This document shows positions 41,985 to 50,407 of a stretch of 64,000 nucleotides of DNA, one piece after another. The translations under genes were made by a program, and so were the position numbers. The notes beneath the pieces were generated by a model. It had not been told where the DNA came from. It saw nothing but the letters and a program-made list of their open reading frames with translations, and made no database searches. The stretch covers positions 62,001-126,000 of the forward strand of contig JBAUHI010000027.1 in NCBI GenBank assembly GCA_049680185.1, in the 5' to 3' direction. The stretch comes from CAMLHU01 sp049680185. GTDB taxonomy: Bacteria > Gemmatimonadota > Gemmatimonadetes > Gemmatimonadales > GWC2-71-9. The stretch's first letter is position 1. Every line of letters begins with the position of its first letter.

Positions 41985-43226
41985 TTGGAGCACCGCGTCG
42001 TCGTCACCGGGCTGGGCCTGGTGACCCCCGTCGGGAACACCACCGAGGACACCTGGGCCGGACTGCTGGCTGGCCGGTCCGGAGCTGGGCCCATCACGAA
42101 ATTCGACACCTCCAGGCAAGGGGTGAAGTTCGCCTGCGAGGTGAAGGGCTTCGACCCGCTCCAATACATCGACAAGAAGGAAGCGCGACGGTACGACCTG
42201 TTCGCGCAATTCGCGCTCGGCGCCGCCCACCAGGCCGTGACCCAGGCGGGACTCGAGGGCGGGTTCCCGGCGCCTATGCGGACCGGGGTCATCATCGGCA
42301 GCGGCATCGGCGGGATGCAGACGTACGAGGACAACTGCGCCGCGTTCGTCCTGAAGGGCCCGGACCGCGTGTCGCCGTTCTTCGTGCCGATGTTCATCCC
42401 GGACATCGCGGCAGGGCTCGTGTCCATCCGCTACGGGCTCAAGGGTCCCAACTTCGCAACGGTCTCGGCCTGTGCCTCCGGGGCCCACGCCATCGGGGAA
42501 TCCTATCGGCTCATCCAGCACGGCGTGGCCGACGCGATGGTGGCAGGCGGCTCGGAGGCCGCGATCACGGGGCTGACCGTTGCCGCCTTCAACAACATGA
42601 AGGCGCTCTCGAACCGGAACGACGCCCCCGAACAGGCCAGCCGCCCCTTCGACAAGGACCGGGACGGCTTTGTGCTGGGCGACGGCGCCGGCATTGTGGT
42701 GCTGGAGAGCCTCGAGCACGCCACCGCCCGGGGGGCCACGATCCTGGGAGAGCTCATCGGCTACGGCCTGTCCGCCGATGCCTACCACATCACGTCACCG
42801 CCCGAGAATGGGGAAGGGGCGGCCCACGCCATCCGCGAATGCCTCGCCGATGGTGACATCGAGCCGACGCGCGTCGGGTACATCAACGCGCACGGCACGT
42901 CCACGCCCCTGGGCGATGCGGCGGAGACCCGCGCGGTCAAGTCGGTGTTCGGCGATCACGCCCGCAAGCTGGTGTTCGGGTCGACCAAGTCCATGACCGG
43001 TCACCTGCTCGGGGGCGCCGGCGCACTCGAGTTCGGCGTGGCGCTCCTGGTGGCCACCCGCGGTGTGATCCCGCCCACGATCAACCAGGTCACGCCCGAT
43101 CCTGACTGCGACCTGGATTCCGCGCCGAATGTCAAGCGCGCGCGCGCGGTCGACGTGGCCCTGTCCGATTCCTTCGGATTCGGTGGGCACAACGTGACCC
43201 TGGCGGTGCGCCGGTTCGAGGCCTGA
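41985..43226 (+). CDS. fabF: 3-oxoacyl-ACP synthase II (FabF)
   Basis: The elongating condensing enzyme of fatty acid synthesis, 413 residues. The Cys-His-His triad is complete: Cys163 ('VSACASGAHAI'), His303 ('INAHGTSTPLGD') and His340 ('STKSMTGHLLGGAGALE'). It begins at TTG 41985, three bases after the acpP stop. This is the only initiator that keeps the standard N-terminus 'EHRVVVTGLGLVTPVG', so a TTG start is likely real. A hairpin follows the gene. Confidence 0.95.
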   Translation: MEHRVVVTGLGLVTPVGNTTEDTWAGLLAGRSGAGPITKFDTSRQGVKFACEVKGFDPLQYIDKKEARRYDLFAQFALGAAHQAVTQAGLEGGFPAPMRTGVIIGSGIGGMQTYEDNCAAFVLKGPDRVSPFFVPMFIPDIAAGLVSIRYGLKGPNFATVSACASGAHAIGESYRLIQHGVADAMVAGGSEAAITGLTVAAFNNMKALSNRNDAPEQASRPFDKDRDGFVLGDGAGIVVLESLEHATARGATILGELIGYGLSADAYHITSPPENGEGAAHAIRECLADGDIEPTRVGYINAHGTSTPLGDAAETRAVKSVFGDHARKLVFGSTKSMTGHLLGGAGALEFGVALLVATRGVIPPTINQVTPDPDCDLDSAPNVKRARAVDVALSDSFGFGGHNVTLAVRRFEA

Positions 43227-43250
43227 CCCGATGCGCGGGAAGGCCCAGAT

Positions 43251-43280
43251 GACCCCTCGGTGCACCGGCATCGCGGGGTC
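43251..43280. terminator. hairpin after fabF
   Basis: GACCCC (43251-43256) and GGGGTC (43275-43280) enclose CGGTGCACCG, itself a palindrome. It lies 25 bases after the fabF stop and before the ribosome site of the channel gene. No T-run follows, so a terminator role is only probable. Confidence 0.4.
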
Positions 43281-43301
43281 GCTCATTTCGGGGGACCTGC
43301 G

Positions 43302-44267
43302 ATGGGCGTGAATGAAGAGCGGGACCTCGGGTTCGGCTCGGTCGTCGCCGACCAGCAGGGACATCGGCTGCTCAACCGGGATGGCAGCTTCAACGTCCGA
43401 CGTTCGGGCCTCGGGCTCGCGGGCCTGAGCCCCTACCACGACCTCATCACGATGTCGTGGCTGTCTTTCCTCGGTCTCCTCACCGCGGCGTACATCGGCG
43501 TCAACCTCCTCTTCGGGCTCGCGTTCCTGGCCTGCGGGCCCGGCGCGCTGAGCGCCGCCGCCGGGGACCCCGGGATGTCGGCGTTCGGGCGGGCGTTCTT
43601 CTTCAGCGTCGAGACCTTCGCCACCATCGGCTACGGCAACATCGTGCCGGTGGGCGCCGCCGCCAACGCGCTGGTGGTGGTCGAGTCGTTGACCGGCCTG
43701 TTGGGAGTGGCGCTCGCCACCGGGATCATCTTCGCGCGTTTTTCCCGGCCCCGGGCCCACGTGCGCTTTTCCGACCACGCGCTCATCGCACCGTATCATG
43801 GCGCCACCGCGTTCGAGTTCCGGATCGTCAACGAACGCGAGAGCCAGATGATCGACGTGGAGGTCAAGGTCATGCTCGCCCATCTGGTGAAGCACGGAGG
43901 CCGGAAGGTCCGGCGCTTCGATGAGCTCGAGTTGGAGCGACGCCGGGTGGCGTTCTTTCCGCTCGCGTGGACCGTGGTACACCCGATCGACGAGAAGAGC
44001 CCGTTCCGGGGCCTCAGCCACCGTGACCTGATCGACTCCGATGCGGAGATCCTTGTGCTCCTCACCGGCACCGACGAGACCTTTGCCCAGGGGGTGCACG
44101 CCCGATCGTCCTACCGCGCCGGGGAGATCATCTGGGGGGCGAGGTTCGCGGCGATGTTCGATCCGACCGAGGCCGATGGAGTGGTGAGCATGGATATCTC
44201 CCGGCTCGATGAAGTGGAGCCGCTGCCCGGCGTGACCGACTGGCCCCAGCCCGTCGATCCTCGCTAG
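43302..44267 (+). CDS. inward-rectifier-type potassium channel (KirBac family)
   Basis: A 321-residue channel subunit, expected to form a tetramer in the inner membrane. The order is: N-terminal cytoplasmic stretch, slide helix near 40-50 ('SPYHDLITMSW'), TM1 about 52-77, pore helix and selectivity filter Thr108-Ile-Gly-Tyr-Gly112 ('FATIGYGNIVPVG'), TM2 about 118-147, then a C-terminal Ig-like gating domain. That domain opens with 'ARFSRPRAHVRFSDHALIAP', a clear Kir signature, and continues with 'FEFRIVNERESQMIDVEVKV'. The ATG at 43302 follows GGGGGA by six bases. It lies between lipid and menaquinone genes with no transport partner visible. Confidence 0.92.
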   Translation: MGVNEERDLGFGSVVADQQGHRLLNRDGSFNVRRSGLGLAGLSPYHDLITMSWLSFLGLLTAAYIGVNLLFGLAFLACGPGALSAAAGDPGMSAFGRAFFFSVETFATIGYGNIVPVGAAANALVVVESLTGLLGVALATGIIFARFSRPRAHVRFSDHALIAPYHGATAFEFRIVNERESQMIDVEVKVMLAHLVKHGGRKVRRFDELELERRRVAFFPLAWTVVHPIDEKSPFRGLSHRDLIDSDAEILVLLTGTDETFAQGVHARSSYRAGEIIWGARFAAMFDPTEADGVVSMDISRLDEVEPLPGVTDWPQPVDPR

Positions 44268-44306
44268 ATTCGGTCATCGTCGCCCCGCAGGCCCCAAAGG
44301 GACCGA

Positions 44307-45509
44307 ATGCCATCGTTGCTCGACCCCGCCCGTCTTCGTGACCCCGCCCTCCGGCCCATCGCCGAGAAGGTGGCGATCGGTCGTCGGTTGGACGTGGCCG
44401 ATGGCGTGGCCCTCTTTCGGTCGAATGACCTGCTCGGGATCGGCATGCTCGCCGCTTGGGCCAACGACCAGAAGAACGGCGACCGGGTCTACTTCTCGGC
44501 CAATCAGCACATCAACCCCACCAACGTTTGCATCCTCCGCAACACCTGCACGTTCTGCTCCTTTGCCCGGATGCCGAAAGAGGACGGGCACTACACCCGC
44601 TCGCTCGACGAGGTGTATCACGAAGCGGAGCAGGCCCGCGGGATGCCGACCAGGGAGTTCCACATCGTCGGTGGGCTCCATCCCAAGCTGCGGCTGACCT
44701 ACTACACCGACATGCTCCGGGGGCTCAAGGCGCGGCACCCCGACGTGCACATCAAGGCGCTTACCGCGGTCGAGATCGCCCACCTCGCACGGATCGAACG
44801 AACGTCCGAGGAGGACGTGCTGATCCAGCTCAAGGACGCCGGGCTCACGTCGATGCCCGGTGGCGGTGCCGAGGTGTTCAGCACTGCCGTGCGTGCCTCC
44901 ATCGCCGAGCGCAAGCTCACCGGCGAAGAGTGGATCCGGGTGCACCGGACCGCGCATCGACTGGGCATTCCCACCAATTGCACGATGCTCTACGGGCACG
45001 TCGAGACCGCCGAGGACCGCGTCGAGCACCTCACGATGCTGCGCGAGCTGCAGGACGAGACCGGTGGCTTCTTGACCTACATCCCGCTGGCCTACCACAC
45101 CGAGAACAATGAGCTCGGTGAAACGCTCCATCGCGTCGGGACCGCCACGACGGGGTACGAGGACCTCAAGAACATCGCGATCGGGCGCCTCTACTTCGAC
45201 AATGTCCCCCACGTGAAGACCCACTGGCCGATGGTCACGCCGTTCATGTCCCAGGTGGCGCTGAGCTGGGGCTGCGACGACGTCGAAGGCACCGTGGTGT
45301 ATGAGCGGGTGTACCACGAGGCGGGGGCCCGGACCCAGATGCACATGCAGTACCTCGACCTGGTCCGCTTGATCCGCGGAGCAGGGAAGCGCCCGGTCGA
45401 ACGCGACAGCCTGTACGCCACGCTGCGCGACTCCTTCGATGATCTGCCGCCTCCGCCCCAGCCGGTCCACCCGGTCGGGCGCGAGCTTCCCGTGGTGCAC
45501 GCGGCATGA
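44307..45509 (+). CDS. mqnE: aminofutalosine synthase MqnE
   Basis: The radical-SAM enzyme that joins the chorismate-derived enolpyruvyl benzoate to SAM's adenosyl part, making aminofutalosine in the menaquinone pathway. The 400-residue protein reads 'FSANQHINPTNVC' then 'ILRNTCTFCSFARMPKEDG'. The cluster cysteines are Cys75, Cys81 and Cys84, a CX5CX2C spacing rather than the usual CX3CX2C. Other family segments are 'FHIVGGLHPKLRLTYYTDML', 'TSMPGGGAEVF' and 'TNCTMLYGHVETAEDRVEH'. The neighbours mqnA and mqnC confirm the pathway. It overlaps mqnA by four bases (ATGA). Confidence 0.93.
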   Translation: MPSLLDPARLRDPALRPIAEKVAIGRRLDVADGVALFRSNDLLGIGMLAAWANDQKNGDRVYFSANQHINPTNVCILRNTCTFCSFARMPKEDGHYTRSLDEVYHEAEQARGMPTREFHIVGGLHPKLRLTYYTDMLRGLKARHPDVHIKALTAVEIAHLARIERTSEEDVLIQLKDAGLTSMPGGGAEVFSTAVRASIAERKLTGEEWIRVHRTAHRLGIPTNCTMLYGHVETAEDRVEHLTMLRELQDETGGFLTYIPLAYHTENNELGETLHRVGTATTGYEDLKNIAIGRLYFDNVPHVKTHWPMVTPFMSQVALSWGCDDVEGTVVYERVYHEAGARTQMHMQYLDLVRLIRGAGKRPVERDSLYATLRDSFDDLPPPPQPVHPVGRELPVVHAA

Positions 45510-46327
45510 GACTCGGCCGGATCCCCTACATCAACTGCTATCCGGTCTACGGCGCCATCGATCGGGGCATCGTGCCGATGCCGGCTGAGTTGGTCTCGGC
45601 CACTGCCGCCGATCTCAACAATCTTCTTGCCGTCGGTGAGCTCGATGTGAGCGTCGTCTCCGCGGTGGAGTATGCGCGCCACGCGGCGGCCTATCACCTC
45701 CTGCCGGACCTGGCCATCACGTCCGATGGGCCGGTGCACAGCGTCATGCTGTTCTCCCGGGTCCCACCCGAGGCGCTGGACGGCAGGACCGTGCTGCGGA
45801 CCACGTCGTCCCATACCTCCGTGCTCCTGCTCGAGCTCCTCTGTCGCCACCGCTGGGGTGTCGGGCCCCGCTTCGCATCGGTCCGGGCGGAACCCAGTGA
45901 CCTCACGGCACTGGAAGCGATGCCGCACGACGCCGTCCTGGTCATCGGCGATGCGGCGCTGTTGCTGGCGGCCGAGCGGCGTTATCCGCATGTGGTCGAC
46001 CTGGGGGGCGCCTGGAAGGAGTGGACCGGGCTCCCATTCGTGTTCGCGGTCTGGGCGGCACGGCGCACGGTCGATCCATCGGCGGTGCGGGCGGTCCACC
46101 GCCGGCTGCTCGAGAGCCGGGCGTGGGGCGTCGGCCACCTCGATCAGCTGGCGCGGGAAGCCGCCGAGGCCACTGGCGTCGAGCCCGCCGTTTGCCGGGC
46201 CTATCTCGGGACCCTCGACTACGCTCTCGGACCGCGACACCTCGAAGGGCTCACGACGTTCTTTCGTCGCCTGGCGCAGGACGGCCTGGTGCCCGAGGGT
46301 TCGCTTTCCTTCATCACGGCGGCCTGA
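45506..46327 (+). CDS. mqnA: chorismate dehydratase MqnA
   Basis: MqnA dehydrates chorismate to 3-[(1-carboxyvinyl)oxy]benzoate, the first committed step of futalosine menaquinone synthesis. The 273-residue protein has the periplasmic-binding-protein-like fold of the family: 'MRLGRIPYINCYPVYGAI' at the start, 'VSVVSAVEYARHAAAYHLLP' and 'LVIGDAALLLA', with 'EWTGLPFVFAVWAAR' near residues 172-186. Flanked by mqnE and mqnC with overlapping ends on both sides. The later steps (MqnB, MqnD) are not in this window. Confidence 0.94.
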   Translation: MRLGRIPYINCYPVYGAIDRGIVPMPAELVSATAADLNNLLAVGELDVSVVSAVEYARHAAAYHLLPDLAITSDGPVHSVMLFSRVPPEALDGRTVLRTTSSHTSVLLLELLCRHRWGVGPRFASVRAEPSDLTALEAMPHDAVLVIGDAALLLAAERRYPHVVDLGGAWKEWTGLPFVFAVWAARRTVDPSAVRAVHRRLLESRAWGVGHLDQLAREAAEATGVEPAVCRAYLGTLDYALGPRHLEGLTTFFRRLAQDGLVPEGSLSFITAA

Positions 46328-47388
46328 TGTCGGATCATGTGGATCGTGCGTCGGCGGAATTCAAGGAGGCGCTCGCGTTCTACGAGCGCGCCGACCTGCT
46401 CGAACTGGGGCGCCAGGCCGACGCCATCCGGTGGCGGCACCATCCGGATCCGTTCGTCACGTACATCATCGATCGGAACATCAACTACACCAACGTCTGT
46501 GTCGCCGACTGCGGGTTCTGTGCATTCGCCCGGCGGCCCAAGGACCTTGAAGGGTACGTCCTGAGCTACGAGCAGATCGGCGCCAAGATCGACGAGTGCA
46601 AGGCCATCGGCGGCGTCCAGATCCTGTTCCAGGGCGGCCACAATCCCTACATCCCGTTCGAGTGGTATCTCGAACTGATGCGCTACATCAAGCGCCACCA
46701 CCCGATCCACATCCACGGATTCTCCCCGTCGGAGGTGGTGTTCTTCAGTGAGCGGTTCCGGTTGCCGGTGCCTGAGGTCATCCGCCAGCTGCGCGAGGCC
46801 GGCCTCGACAGCATTCCGGGCGGCGGCGGGGAGATCCTGGTCGACGCCGTTCGCGAGCGGGTGGCCAAGAAGAAGGCCCAGACCGACGCGTGGCTCGGCG
46901 TGCAGGAGGAGGCCCACCGGCAGGGGATGCAGACGTCCGTGACGATGATGTACGGGCTGGGCGAATCGAACGCGGACCGGGTGGAACACCTCTTCCGCGT
47001 GCGCGAGGTGCAGCGGCGCACCGGCGGGTTCACTGCGTTCATCTGCTGGCCCCTGCAGCCCGACGGGACACCGATGTTCGCAGGGCAGGCCAAGACCGAT
47101 GCCGTGACGTACCTGCGGACCCTCGCGATGGCGCGGATCGTGCTCGATAACATCCCGAATCTGCAGTCCTCCTGGGTCACGATGGGCCACAAGATCGGCC
47201 AGGTGGCGCTCCGATTCGGCGCCAACGACTATGGGTCGTTGATGATGGAGGAGAACGTCGTCTCGGCGGCCGGCACCACCTACCGCACCTCGCTCACGGA
47301 GATCGAGCGCCTCATCAGCGACGCCGGGTATGCGCCCCGGCAGCGCCGCCAGGACTACTCCATCATCGATGCCGTGGCGGCAGCGTGA
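46327..47388 (+). CDS. mqnC: cyclic dehypoxanthine futalosine synthase MqnC
   Basis: The second radical-SAM enzyme of the futalosine pathway; it cyclises dehypoxanthine futalosine. The 353-residue protein has the standard CX3CX2C at Cys58, Cys62 and Cys65 ('TNVCVADCGFCAFARRP'), followed by 'GGVQILFQGGHNPYIPFEWY', 'HIHGFSPSEVVFFS', 'SIPGGGGEILVDAVR' and 'VTMMYGLGESNADRVEHLF'. The ATG at 46327 overlaps the mqnA stop by one base. It overlaps ispF by four bases, linking quinone-ring and isoprenoid side-chain synthesis in one transcript. Confidence 0.95.
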   Translation: MSDHVDRASAEFKEALAFYERADLLELGRQADAIRWRHHPDPFVTYIIDRNINYTNVCVADCGFCAFARRPKDLEGYVLSYEQIGAKIDECKAIGGVQILFQGGHNPYIPFEWYLELMRYIKRHHPIHIHGFSPSEVVFFSERFRLPVPEVIRQLREAGLDSIPGGGGEILVDAVRERVAKKKAQTDAWLGVQEEAHRQGMQTSVTMMYGLGESNADRVEHLFRVREVQRRTGGFTAFICWPLQPDGTPMFAGQAKTDAVTYLRTLAMARIVLDNIPNLQSSWVTMGHKIGQVALRFGANDYGSLMMEENVVSAAGTTYRTSLTEIERLISDAGYAPRQRRQDYSIIDAVAAA

Positions 47389-47864
47389 GCCGGATCGGGG
47401 TCGGGTACGACTCCCATCGATTCGAGACGGGCCGACCGCTGATCCTGGGCGGCGTGACGATCCCTGCGGACCGCGGTCTGGCCGGGCACTCCGATGCGGA
47501 CGCGGTCGCCCATGCGCTCACGGATGCGATCCTTGGCGCTGCGGCCGCCGGCGACATCGGCCGGCTCTTCCCCGACTCCGATCCCCAGTGGCGGGGCGCC
47601 GATTCCCTCAGGCTGCTCCAGGCGGCCCACGAGGTGGTGCGGGCCAAAGGTTGGCACTTCGTGCAGGGTGACGTCACGATCATCTGCGAGCATCCCAAGC
47701 TCGCGGTGCACCTGCTGGCGATGGCCACACACCTGGCGGGCGTCCTCGGTGTGTCCTCGGATGCGATCGGGCTCAAGGCCAAGACGAATGAGGGGATGGG
47801 CTGGGTCGGCCGAGGAGAAGGGATCGCGGTGATGGCGGTCGCCACGGTGGAGGCCGTCCGCTGA
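47385..47864 (+). CDS. ispF: 2-C-methyl-D-erythritol 2,4-cyclodiphosphate synthase
   Basis: Fifth enzyme of the MEP isoprenoid pathway, forming the cyclodiphosphate with loss of CMP. The 159-residue protein has the zinc site in 'VGYDSHRFETGRPLILGG' (Asp8/His10) and the third ligand in 'LAGHSDADAVAHALTDAILG'. The conserved tail 'IGLKAKTNEGMGWVGRGEGI' includes the Thr that aligns the substrate. The start is GTG overlapping the mqnC stop. Its end contains GGAGG, which seems to serve as the ribosome site of the next gene. Confidence 0.95.
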   Translation: MSRIGVGYDSHRFETGRPLILGGVTIPADRGLAGHSDADAVAHALTDAILGAAAAGDIGRLFPDSDPQWRGADSLRLLQAAHEVVRAKGWHFVQGDVTIICEHPKLAVHLLAMATHLAGVLGVSSDAIGLKAKTNEGMGWVGRGEGIAVMAVATVEAVR

Positions 47865-48550
47865 TCCACGGGCTCCTCGCCTGGCTCTCCGGGCTTCCGG
47901 CCGGCGCGGTCTACCTCGTCCTTGCCCTCCTCGCCGCGCTCGAGAACATCTTTCCCCCGATCCCCGCCGACTCTGCCGTGGCCCTCGGGGCGTTTTTGTC
48001 GCATCGCGGCGTCACTTCGCCTTGGCGGGTGTTCGGGGTCGCCATCGTCGCCAACACGGCCAGCGCCGCACTGGTCTATTGGCTGGCCCGGCGCTTCGGT
48101 CCGCGGTTCGCTGGCACCTCCCTTGGGCGCCGGCTCCTTCCGCCACAAACGCTCGCCACGATCGATCGGAAGTACGTCCGCTGGGGCCTACCCGCGATCT
48201 TCCTCTGCCGTCTGCTGCCCGGTATTCGCGCCATCGTACCTCCGTTCACCGGGATCATCGGTCTCTCGCCACGGCGGGCCCTGTTGCCGATCGCCGCCGC
48301 CTCGGCCATCTGGTATGGATTCGTCACCGTGGCCGGCGTGGCGGTGGGTGCTGAGTGGGACACGATGGCCCGCCTGCTCGGTGCCGTGAACCGATCGCTC
48401 GCCTGGCTCGGTGCGGTGGTCGGTCTCGCGGTGCTGGGATGGCTCATCGTGCGAGCGAGAGGGCGTCGCGGACGGCGCCAGCAACCGGTCGTCGGCGAGG
48501 TGGTCGACGCCGTGCTCGAGCGAGTGCGGCCCCGGGGCGGTGCGTCGTGA
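47861..48550 (+). CDS. DedA/SNARE-associated family membrane protein, apparent CTG start
   Basis: A 229-residue polytopic membrane protein of the DedA family, implicated in undecaprenyl-phosphate or phospholipid flipping. The hallmark motif 'LENIFPPIPADSAVALGAF' lies at residues 27-45, and a second conserved part is 'RFGPRFAGT' to 'VRWGLPAIFLCRLLPGIRAI'. The first usual initiator in frame, GTG at 47978, would delete the first helix and the ENxxPPIP motif. The frame is open back to CTG 47861, which overlaps the ispF stop (CTGA) and has GGAGG at 47849-47853 seven bases upstream. No ATG, GTG or TTG occurs in between. I therefore place the start at CTG; ATC 47864 is a remote alternative. Confidence 0.8.
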   Translation: MIHGLLAWLSGLPAGAVYLVLALLAALENIFPPIPADSAVALGAFLSHRGVTSPWRVFGVAIVANTASAALVYWLARRFGPRFAGTSLGRRLLPPQTLATIDRKYVRWGLPAIFLCRLLPGIRAIVPPFTGIIGLSPRRALLPIAAASAIWYGFVTVAGVAVGAEWDTMARLLGAVNRSLAWLGAVVGLAVLGWLIVRARGRRGRRQQPVVGEVVDAVLERVRPRGGAS

Positions 48551-49455
48551 CCCGGGAAGGATCGGAACGTGCCTTCTTCCTGGAGGGATTCCGGGATCAT
48601 CTTGCCCTCGAGGCCGGTGCTGCGGCCAATACCGTCGAGAGCTACCTGCGGGACGTCCGCCATCTCATCGACTTTGCGCCTACCATCGGAGTAGACTCGC
48701 CGGCGGGCCTCACCGCCCGAGGGTTGCGTGAATTCGTGTTCAGCCTGAAGGACATGGGCCTCGGCCCCGCCACCATCCGGCGTCACGTGTCGGCGGTGCG
48801 GACCTATTTCCGGTTCGCCGTGGGCGAGGGCCTGGTCCATGTCGATCCAAGCGATCGCCTGGAGGCGCCCAAGCGCGGCCGGAAACTCCCCGACACCCTC
48901 TCCCAGGCGGACGTGACCTCGATGCTCGAGGCGCCGCCACTGGAGGATCCGCTCGCGTGGCGCGATCGCGCGCTGCTGGAACTCGCATACGGCGCGGGCC
49001 TCCGGGTCTCCGAGCTCTGCGGGCTCACCCTGGCCGATCTCTGGCTCGACGACCAAGTGGTGCGGGTCTTCGGCAAGGGGAGCAAGGAACGGATCGTGCC
49101 GATCGGGCGCACCGTCATCGGTGCGGTGGCCGTCTACCTGCGCCAGCTGCGGCCCGAGTTGGACCACGGCGGGTCAGGGAACCGGCTGCTGCTCAACGCC
49201 CGCGGTCGGCCGCTGTCGCGGGTGGGAGCCTGGGGGATCGTGAAGAAGGCGGCCACACGTGCTGGCATCAGGAAGCGGGTCACCCCCCACACCCTGCGGC
49301 ATTGTTTCGCCACTCACCTCCTCGAAGGTGGCGCCGACCTCCGGGCCGTCCAGGAGATGCTGGGCCATGCCGACCTCTCCACGACCCAGATCTACACCCA
49401 CGTCGACCGTGAGTATCTGCGGTCGGTGCACCGGCAATACCACCCCCGCGGATGA
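48547..49455 (+). CDS. xerD: tyrosine recombinase XerD/XerC type
   Basis: A site-specific recombinase of 302 residues that resolves chromosome dimers at dif. The N-terminal SAM-like domain covers about 8-95. The catalytic domain has Arg153 ('GAGLRVSELCGL'), Lys177 ('VFGKGSKERIVP'), His248 and Arg251 ('TPHTLRHCFATHLLEGGAD'), His274 ('MLGHADLSTTQIYTHV') and the nucleophile Tyr283. The length and absence of integrase-style extensions favour a housekeeping Xer enzyme. XerD is preferred over XerC by style only. The start is GTG overlapping the DedA stop. It is the last gene of the mqn-ispF run; no dif-like site was recognised. Confidence 0.9.
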   Translation: MTREGSERAFFLEGFRDHLALEAGAAANTVESYLRDVRHLIDFAPTIGVDSPAGLTARGLREFVFSLKDMGLGPATIRRHVSAVRTYFRFAVGEGLVHVDPSDRLEAPKRGRKLPDTLSQADVTSMLEAPPLEDPLAWRDRALLELAYGAGLRVSELCGLTLADLWLDDQVVRVFGKGSKERIVPIGRTVIGAVAVYLRQLRPELDHGGSGNRLLLNARGRPLSRVGAWGIVKKAATRAGIRKRVTPHTLRHCFATHLLEGGADLRAVQEMLGHADLSTTQIYTHVDREYLRSVHRQYHPRG

Positions 49456-49854
49456 CCGGTCCGTTCCCGAGGTCATCGTGGTGGACGCGATCGGGACCAT
49501 GAAGGGCTAGCGCCGGGACACGATACGACGCAGCATTGAGGAGCCGCACCAGGGGTGAAAAATGGCGCGTGCCCCCACCTCGAGCACGCCACCGGCCAGC
49601 GGCCGCAGACCGCACATCGACCCAGTCTGAACCCGAGCACGAACGTCAGGTCGTTGCGTCCCATCACGGTCGCGAGTCGATGGACTGCATTTTCAGGGGC
49701 ATGCAGTGCTCGTCCCAGCCGAATCTCTGATTCGCGGGCCGCTTCTGCCCGGTCCCGGGGAATCGGTGACATCGCTTCCGGAGGGGGCGGCGTCAGGTCC
49801 GATGGTCACGGGACATGGTGCTGATTGGTCGCGGTCTGCGACCGGGGGAGGTCG
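49456..49854. other. 399-base gap without a recognisable gene
   Basis: Several short open frames exist on both strands, the longest under 100 codons, but none has a family motif, a good ribosome site or codon use that sets it apart. No tRNA fold, strong hairpin or tandem repeat was seen. It may hold the terminator of the mqn-xerD run and the promoter of the DinB gene. Confidence 0.5.
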
Positions 49855-50373
49855 ATGCGGGCTGGGTTCGCGGTGCGCCTCGGGGCGCTGGACGATGCGA
49901 TCGCTGGCGTCGTGGGGCAGGTGGCAGTAATAGGTCCAGGGGCGCTGCAGCCGGATGCATCGGGGCGCTGGGGGCCATTGGCCATCGTGGAGCACCTCGT
50001 CCTGGTGCACGAGGGCAGCGCGGCGGTCCTGAAAGGGACCGGCCCGGTCTTGCCCGGGGGGCGACGATCGAGCTGGTGGAGGCCGTTCCTGATGAGCGCA
50101 GTCCTGCACAGCCGGATCCGGGTCCGAGCCCCGACCGCGCGGGTACTGCCCTCAGCCGATCCGGTCCCGCTCCCGGTCCTCACTAAGCGGTGGCAGGAAG
50201 CCCAGGGGCAGCTCTGGCAGGCCGTTTCCCACAAAGGGGACCTTTGGGGCGACGGACTCGTGTTTCGGCACCCACTGGCCGGGTGGCTCGATGTGGCGGG
50301 GACGCTCCAGTTCCTCATCGATCATATCGGGCACCATGAGGGTCGGCTTACCGAGATTCTGATCACGGAGTGA
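49855..50373 (+). CDS. DinB-like domain protein
   Basis: A 172-residue protein with the four-helix DinB/YfiT-like fold. The putative metal histidines are in 'PLAIVEHLVLVHEG' (about residues 41-54) and 'LIDHIGHHEGRLTEIL' near the C-terminus, the usual H...HxxxH arrangement. Family members include thiol-dependent transferases using bacillithiol or mycothiol, and DNA-damage-induced proteins of unknown role. The ATG at 49855 has GGGGGAGG just upstream. It appears monocistronic. The fold call is fairly safe and the function unknown. Confidence 0.7.
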   Translation: MRAGFAVRLGALDDAIAGVVGQVAVIGPGALQPDASGRWGPLAIVEHLVLVHEGSAAVLKGTGPVLPGGRRSSWWRPFLMSAVLHSRIRVRAPTARVLPSADPVPLPVLTKRWQEAQGQLWQAVSHKGDLWGDGLVFRHPLAGWLDVAGTLQFLIDHIGHHEGRLTEILITE

Positions 50374-50387
50374 TGTACTGTCAAAGA

Positions 50388-50407
50388 ATTAGTCGACACT
50401 GACTAAT
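50388..50407. promoter_or_regulatory. operator-like dyad in an AT-rich island
   Basis: ATTAGTC (50388-50394) and GACTAAT (50401-50407) form a 7-bp inverted repeat with a 6-base spacer. It sits at the left end of an unusually AT-rich stretch (about 50374-50460) with a second palindrome TAATATTA (50404-50411) and several TATA-like hexamers. The stretch leads to the small exported protein at 50524. A repressor or activator site is plausible; no -35/-10 pair with 17-base spacing was found. Confidence 0.45.

Noticed and set aside
47978..48550. GTG 47978 as the start of the DedA gene
   Set aside because: It would remove the first helix and the ENxxPPIP motif that are clearly coded upstream in the same frame.
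48547..49455. XerD-like gene as a sign of an integrated element or integron
   Set aside because: It is coupled to housekeeping genes, has standard Xer length, and no att sites, cassettes or phage genes are near.
49456..49854. tRNA or other structured RNA in the gap
   Set aside because: No T-loop GTTCRA motif with matching acceptor stem was found.
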